This document shows, piece by piece, positions 57,931 through 64,000 of a DNA stretch of 64,000 nt. Every line of letters begins with the position of its first letter. Position 1 is the first letter of the stretch. This DNA is from Saposhnikovia divaricata (taxonomy: Eukaryota > Streptophyta > Magnoliopsida > Apiales > Apiaceae), in NCBI GenBank assembly GCA_036435485.1, contig CM071598.1, positions 121,088,148 through 121,152,147 of the forward strand, written 5' to 3'. Under the pieces are notes generated by a model. That model did not search any database, was not told where the DNA came from, and saw nothing but the letters and a program-made list of their open reading frames with translations. The translations under genes were made by a program, and so were the position numbers.

Positions 57931-60900
57931 AGCATATTGGATAAAGTTATATAGGGAAGTAGTAAGCAAGACAATGATCTCAGAACCTACCGGAAGATAA
58001 GACCAGTGAGTCAAGATGAACTCGTAATGAGACTATTGTCAGAGACTGAGTATAGAGTTATCGCAACACAGTTAAATGATGAACCAGAAACGTTAGATGC
58101 ATGTGATTCAGAGAAATATTAAATTCTTTCTTTTCGTTGAATGGATTATAGCAGTTACCTTAAGTTTACTCCGACGCGGAATTATAATGGATCAAGTAAT
58201 ACGATCAGTAGTTAAAGAGAAAAATGTGAGAAAATCTTCCTGGAACTAAAAGATGAAATTGGTAATGACCAAGAGTTGGCATTGCTTAATGGAAAAAGGA
58301 GACTTTGTGCTTCCAACGACGCTTTGCATAAAGGATTATGATGTGTGCTTGCGCAGCACGACAAAGTACTTGCGAATGCATTTGAACAGCACGGTCCACC
58401 AGATCGGATGGCCTTAGTAGTGCCAATTTTGTGGGATAACCAACTCCGACGGTAATGTTCCTTCTGAGACTAGTAGTCAGGTAGACTGACATTTGGTAAT
58501 ATTGAATATCAGGAAGTATAGGTATCAGGACGTATATGTATCAGGACGTTGCGACAAGTTTCAGTTTAAAACTCTTGATTCCCTTCTAAGGGATATATAT
58601 AATTGGTTCCTCTCCAGGGGTTAAACTTCCAACCTGATGATGATTATTTCGTTAATTATGACAGCCTACGGTTCTACCTGCTTGGAGGTTCATTAAACTG
58701 TTCTTCAGGTTTCGAAATCGGTCTCCTTAATGTTACCAGTAGATGGATAGATTGACCAAAATTTCCCTAATTCTGGGAAGAATTTCAACGAATTTTGGCA
58801 AACCTTGTCTTTCTGATTATCAGAGAACATCATGGAAGAGAGTAGAAACTGGGGCGAACCCCGTGAATTGGGTAAAGTAACCGCTCTATGGGTTGTGGAC
58901 AGACCCTGGTTATCGCGATTGATTGTACAAATACAATGATGAAGTGAGATTGGATGAAAACAGGAAATGTAAGTAAGAAACCAGCCGCACTGAGAAACTT
59001 CGGGATTGACTTAAGTGAAAAGGCTGTTATGCCAGGAATGGTAAGCTTGCGTGGCACGTGGGAGTGATAAGAATAGTTAAAAAGATAAAAATAGAGGAAA
59101 GGTGACCGGAGACGGCACTGAGTAGCCGATTAAGACTTATATGAAGTAAAGTTTTGGAAAGGTAGAAAGGTATCAAAGAAGAAGGCACTATGCCAGTAAT
59201 TGCTAGAAAAGTAATGCTATTAGCCAACCCCTAAAATCATATATTTTTATTTTAGTGTGGCCAGTTGAGGCCAAGTCACAAAGGACTATCAAGTGACTAG
59301 ACCAGCAATGAAAGGACAAAGCAGGGTTGCTTCTAAGTAAGTACCGACTGCAAGGGCTTCTGATATGACGAAAATATTAATGAGATTGTAGGAATCTTCT
59401 ACTGAACCCTTTGCAACCCCTGTTTGGATTGGGAATTTACTAGACTTTTGGAATGGGGTCACCCGTACTAAAGTGATTCATGTGTATATGATCGTCCAAG
59501 ATTACGAAAAAAAAAAGGAAGTATAATGACTTGAGATGTATGATGTTAGGGTATCATGAATACCATGAATATATTATGACTAAGGAAAGTAAACAACGAA
59601 GGTTTATGAAGAGAGTATAGAAATGGTCAGAGATGGATCAGTATGCTGTAGAAATTTCGTCTAAGGCAATTACCTTTGAGAAGAACGATAAGTACTAAGA
59701 GATTCACGTTGAACTCGACTCGACCAATATCTTCCAGAACATCCTTGCTACCAGTACCCAGTTCTGTAAGAGAGCAGATAGACATATGTTGTCTTTTGGA
59801 AGGTCAAATAGGCTGACAACTATCTGAAAGAAGAGGTTAGCATTACGCCACCGATCGATTATCAGATGAGAATGATTGAGAAGAGACCCTTATTAAGGAT
59901 ACATGATTTGATTGCCAAGTACAGGACACAAGAATTCCTTGGCAGTTGAATTAAGGATAGGATATTCATAAATTAAGACAAACCCTGGGGAATGCACAAG
60001 GGATGGCATTAACCCTAATAACGACATTATGAATTCAGATGATATGAGTTGGACTTGCTAAGGCAATAATGACCGGTAAGGATTATTAGAAAGAGTTCTG
60101 GAAAGAACATAGATAGAATTATTAGAGTATTGATCAATGACGTTTTGATATACCCTGTACCTAGAAAATACAGGAGGAATGATGAGGACGACCTAAGAAA
60201 CCTTACAAGGAAAATTTAATATTCTGAGTTTCCAACTAGAAGTTTGGAAGAGAATGTAAGACATAGTAGCAATATACCAGATGATGCATGTATGAAATCC
60301 TGAGGAAGTATGGATTGAACCTATAAAGGTTGAGATTATCCTAAGATAAGGAAAGAACTAAGAAAAGAAGTATCCTAAGTAGGAGTGGGAATAAATGTGA
60401 TAAAGTTCCCACGGGTAGGTGGAAGCAATAACTTATGGAAAAAAAAAGACTGATAGATATATTTTTCTCCTTCAGCAGAGCTTAAGGGAGAATGCTTTCA
60501 CCCAACAGTGATGGGAATGAGGTAGAAAAATTTGAGTTGGAATGTATCCAGAAAACATGGATTACAAGGAATTATTATTATCAGGAAAGGCCAATGAGGT
60601 GGCCGACAGTCTAAGTATAAAGGAATAATTACAAATATTCATGCCGAAGAAACAAAATGATATTTGGAAAGACCTTGAAGGTCATATCGGAGTGGAGGAA
60701 TTTACATTCCCTTTTGATGATTGTGCAAGAATCGAAGGTAATAATAGTTTAAGTAAAGATTCGATTCCTGATGGAGTCTTAAGCATATTACGTACCTTAG
60801 AAGGTCCCGTTTTGAGGCAAACCAGGACCATGATACAAAATTGACGAAGTAAACCGTTAAGTTTCCAGTCTTTTATGAAAGCTGCATGAGTGATAGTTTC

Positions 60901-62722
60901 ATCAACCGAACCTAGCTGCGATGCTTGAAACTCTTCTGTAATTTTATCTACTTCATGTAATATCTACATCAAGTTTAGGAAGTGTTCCTTATGGATAAGG
61001 AATAGTGATTACTTTGTCTCCCTAAAGGATTAAAACCCGTATGGTTAGCTATTAACGTACTACGTAAATAACAAGCGATGGTGATTCTTCTAAGAAAGTA
61101 AATGACAACGTAAAGATAAAGAAAGTGCTGCTATTAATGAGCTAAGTGGCATGTTGATGAATGACAAGCAAGTTTGTGTTAGTGTACTTCTGCACAAACA
61201 AGATAGAGAATATGAGGTTGATGATTCATGATGCTAAATGTATTCCAGTGGAAAGAATTAATGAGACTTAGAGAGAAGGGCAGTTGAGCCGAGACTTATT
61301 AGGCCACCTGAGAGTTTAAAAGTGTTCGGAAGGTGGCATTCGAGCCAGTTTTACCCCCAAAACTTATAGCCCGGTCATAACGGGTTTTCATATGGCAAGG
61401 CTATGCCAATAAAATGCAGATACTCGATAGATGATAAGAGTGCGAGCAAGTAGATATACGACCTGGTCTGACTTACGAAGAACAACCTGTGGAAAACCAC
61501 GGGTAGAAAAGAACAAGTGATGAGAAACAAGGTTGGCAGAAGTAGATTATATTTAAGGGATCGGGCCAGATTCATTTCGGAAAGTTTAAATTGGAATAAC
61601 GTGATGATTATAGAGTAAATGTGACGGAATGCCGATAAGGACTAAGTGCAAAAGGTGTCTCAATAAAGAGATGAAGGTGAAAGTAAATAACAGAAGTAAA
61701 TAAGAATCAGATAATGAGAAGGATGTGATTGATAACGAAAAGACGGGGAAAGCAACTACGGAATATGAAGGAAGGAATGTTAGGAATGGATTAATAAATG
61801 GGTTTTCCGATGAATTCTCGGGATGACAACCTGATAGTGTTAATATTATAGATATGAAAAAGCTAGTAGCGTGACATGGAATGTCAGTAACAATGGTGTC
61901 AAGCGAGAAACTAAGATTTAACCTGAGAGGTTCAAAGATTTTCCAAAAGTAAGTGTTGCTAAGGTTGAACCAGGGTGCAGGTCCAGAGAATAGTGGACAA
62001 AGCAGCAAGATATGTTGACACGTGAGGTTACGATCAAATAGTATTGGATATAATTATGATTAATTTCTTCCTTAATGAACCTCTATAGTTCAGAGGTAAA
62101 TTCTGAGTATGATATTTTGCAATCATGAAAACTTTCTATAATCCTTTAGAATTATTTTCTTTTCTTCTCTCTTATTCATCTTCTTTATGAATTGAGAAGA
62201 ACAATCCTTTAAGGAGGGGAGGTACTGCTATGTGACTATCGGTCTATGTGATAGAAGTCTAAGTGGAATACCATAACTTGTTTAATTGCTTGTCAAGTAC
62301 TAAAGGCTGGCCCCCTTCTGTACTAGCTATGCAATATAACAAATGTTCAATTGGTCATAGTGATCTCTCAATAAATCTTTCCACTTCTCTATATTGATCG
62401 AGATTGCGAAGATTAAAGCGATTAGGAAATGCACAGTGCGAGCGAGGTTACCTCCAAATTCGCAGTGGGATAGTGATACCAATGTCACTGCAGGTATCAA
62501 TAAGGATAAGACTGAGTAAGATCATAACCCGGATAGTGTGTTGTACGAAAAGTAGCAAAGTTGATGGAAAAAGGATAAAGTATGGATTGTAGCACTAGAA
62601 GATGTGCTGAGAAAGGGTAGAATGACTAAGAATTGACCGGGAAGCTAAAAAGTAAATGACAGACAAATGACTCTTTCCTTCCTACCTGATTCCGGGACGG
62701 AATCCTTTTAAGGAGGGGAGAC
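57931..62722 (+). pseudogene. Decayed gag-pol of element A
   Basis: Gypsy pol is recognisable only in scraps: an RT polymerase motif reading VLINDVLIYP at 60127-60156 where (F)IDD(I)LIYS is expected, then GKANEVADSLS near 60590-60620 (RNase H end, usually VVADALSRK), followed at once by a stop. The reverse complement of about 59870-59925 equals part of A-prime. No ORF exceeds 80 codons except antisense noise. There are stops and indels throughout. Not translatable as a polyprotein. Confidence 0.8.
62709..62722 (+). other. Polypurine tract of element A
   Basis: TAAGGAGGGGAGAC immediately before the 3' LTR start TGTAAGAACC. A related TAAGGAGGGGAGGT occurs earlier, at about 62209-62222, as a possible second polypurine tract. 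Confidence 0.8.
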
Positions 62723-64000
62723 TGTAAGAACCCCAAATTTTGGATATAATTAAAACTTTTTATTATGTACAGAGGTAATGGTGAATAGTGATTATGACTA
62801 CGATGTAACGATTGAGATAATGAATGGAAGGAATGGAATTCGATTTAAATATTTATATGTCTTGAAGAATACTACTGGTTGACACTTTAGATAAGAATTA
62901 TCTATCTCCTAGGGAATTGAGATTTGATAATTCTAAAGGAGAAGATTATTCTTATGTCATCCAAATCGATATCTGATATTGGTCCAGTGGGTCCGTAAAA
63001 AGGTTAAGGAACGATCGAAAGAGATCAGGGACAATTGTACAACCCTAAGAGGATGAGTAAAGAAAAATGGATGAATAGTGATTTTGGTGGATTTAGGAAT
63101 ATTATTAGACGACGCTATATAGAGGTACCCGAAACAAAATTCTGAGTTCGTATTAGTGATCCAGGGGAAAAAGAGTGTATGTAAAAGCTGTCGGATTCTG
63201 AAAAACAGCACTTTTATTTTCCCCGAGATTTCCCTGGACACTGAAGGACTTAAAGAGTTATTGGAAAGATTTATGGAATTTGGATTCGAGAATTATTAAA
63301 GAAAATTAATAATGATAGTATAAATATCGAGACGGTTTCCGGGAAAACCCTAACTAGAAATCTTCAAGATATTCCTTCGAACGATCAGTGAATTGAGTAA
63401 TAACCGGACAAAAGAACAAGCAGATGATCAAGTTGATGCATGTACAAGTGGATATGATCAAGTAACCAAGTAGTTACATGAGTAACTAGAACAATTAGAG
63501 ACTTAAACTAAGTACTTAGCTCCTTTTATCATCCAACCACAAGATTAAGACACATGCCCCCTCAAAATACATCATGCATGACATAATAGCTTTAATAAAG
63601 CTACTTTACCATAGATATTATCCAAAGAAATCACTTTATGCTAGATTAGTGCAAGAGAAGCAAGCCAAACTCCATCTCTCTCCATTTTCTCTAAACTGCC
63701 CAGCAGAAACACTCTCAAGAAGAAAATTCATATCTCAATTTCTATCCATGATAAAATCACCAAATTTTAACCATAGCTTCTCTACTCCATGGGCAAGGTT
63801 AGTTCAAAATTTCATGGCAATCCAAGTAGTATAGCCTAGTTATATCCCTCCCCAAAGTTGAAGAAACCAAACTGATGTGTGCTTGACAGTTTCTGTCCAG
63901 AGGAGAAAGGGCGCTCAAAACCCTAGCTAGGAAGCTTCAAATCTGATGATCTAGGACTCAAAACAAAGATTATGAAGAGGCCAAGACGTGGTAAAAATTT
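62723..64000 (+). repeat. 3' LTR of element A, first 1278 bp
   Basis: Repeats 27518 onward with about 2 percent differences in the first 200 bp. The rest lies beyond the window end. Confidence 0.95.

Larger units (their letters stand above)
27518..64000 (+). mobile_element. Element A: Ty3/gypsy retrotransposon with 4.8-kb LTRs (3' LTR runs off window)
   Basis: 5' LTR 27518-32308, primer site 32313-32324, internal sequence 32325-33141 and 57931-62722, polypurine tract and 3' LTR start at 62723. The internal region totals about 5.6 kb once element B (33142-57925, duplicated GTGAC) is removed. The first 200 bp of the two LTRs differ at about four positions, so the insertion looks fairly recent. 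The pol region, however, has no ORF over about 80 codons. Same family as A-prime. Confidence 0.9.

Noticed and set aside
1..64000. CRISPR arrays, bacterial operons, organelle or viral genomes
   Set aside because: No regular spacer repeats and no such genes; the pol genes belong to LTR and LINE retrotransposons.

Overview
This window is intergenic heterochromatin-like DNA from a flowering plant, probably a eudicot. The evidence is nested LTR retrotransposons, LINEs, CACTA and MITE DNA transposons, AT-rich spacers and one spliced plant gene. I saw no bacterial operon, CRISPR array, rRNA gene or tRNA gene. About 90 percent of the 64 kb can be assigned to mobile elements.

Left block (1-19321). 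A Ty3/gypsy element of Tat-like type ('element D', minus strand, 12929-19321) has a 560-bp 5' LTR and decayed gag, protease, RT and partial RNase H. Its RNase H is cut at 12928 by a second minus-strand Ty3/gypsy element ('element A-prime'), which has a 4.4-kb LTR (8502-12928), an initiator-Met-type primer site and a badly decayed internal region. A-prime carries a 5'-truncated LINE (about 4521-7998) and a 1.5-kb noncoding LTR-like repeat ('R1'). That R1 copy is itself broken by the 3' end of a second LINE (1-594). A complete R1 with a 5-bp target duplication (15365-16851) splits the gag and protease regions of D.

Gene island (19322-27517). A 247-codon, seven-exon gene (21213-23680, plus strand) encodes a small C2-domain protein with a proline/tyrosine-rich tail. 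It is the only host gene that looks intact. A Mutator-like MITE with a 9-bp target duplication ends about 100 bp before its start codon. Downstream lie an 83-bp tandem duplication, a decayed CACTA transposase (TNP2 type, minus strand) and two LTR fragments.

Right block (27518-64000). 'Element A' (plus strand) has 4.79-kb LTRs; its 3' LTR runs off the window. The LTRs are only about 2 percent apart in the stretch I compared, yet the internal pol is wrecked, so the element was probably mobilised in trans. 'Element B' (minus strand, 33142-57925, TSD GTGAC), a Tekay/Del-like chromovirus, sits inside A. B carries a nearly intact gag-pol ending in a chromodomain and an extra proline-rich ORF upstream of gag. 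Two younger elements lie inside B. One is a 2978-bp nonautonomous CACTA element in its 3' LTR (33336-36313, TSD AGT). The other is an 8.55-kb Ty1/copia element in its leader (45380-53934, TSD GTCCC), with near-identical LTRs, a gag deletion and an altered integrase catalytic residue.

The most interesting object is the 2978-bp CACTA element. It has no transposase but carries same-strand pieces of three unrelated host genes: an AINTEGUMENTA-like AP2 exon, two RRP44/DIS3 exosome nuclease exons, and the 5' end of an acireductone dioxygenase gene including a TATA box, start codon, first intron and second exon.
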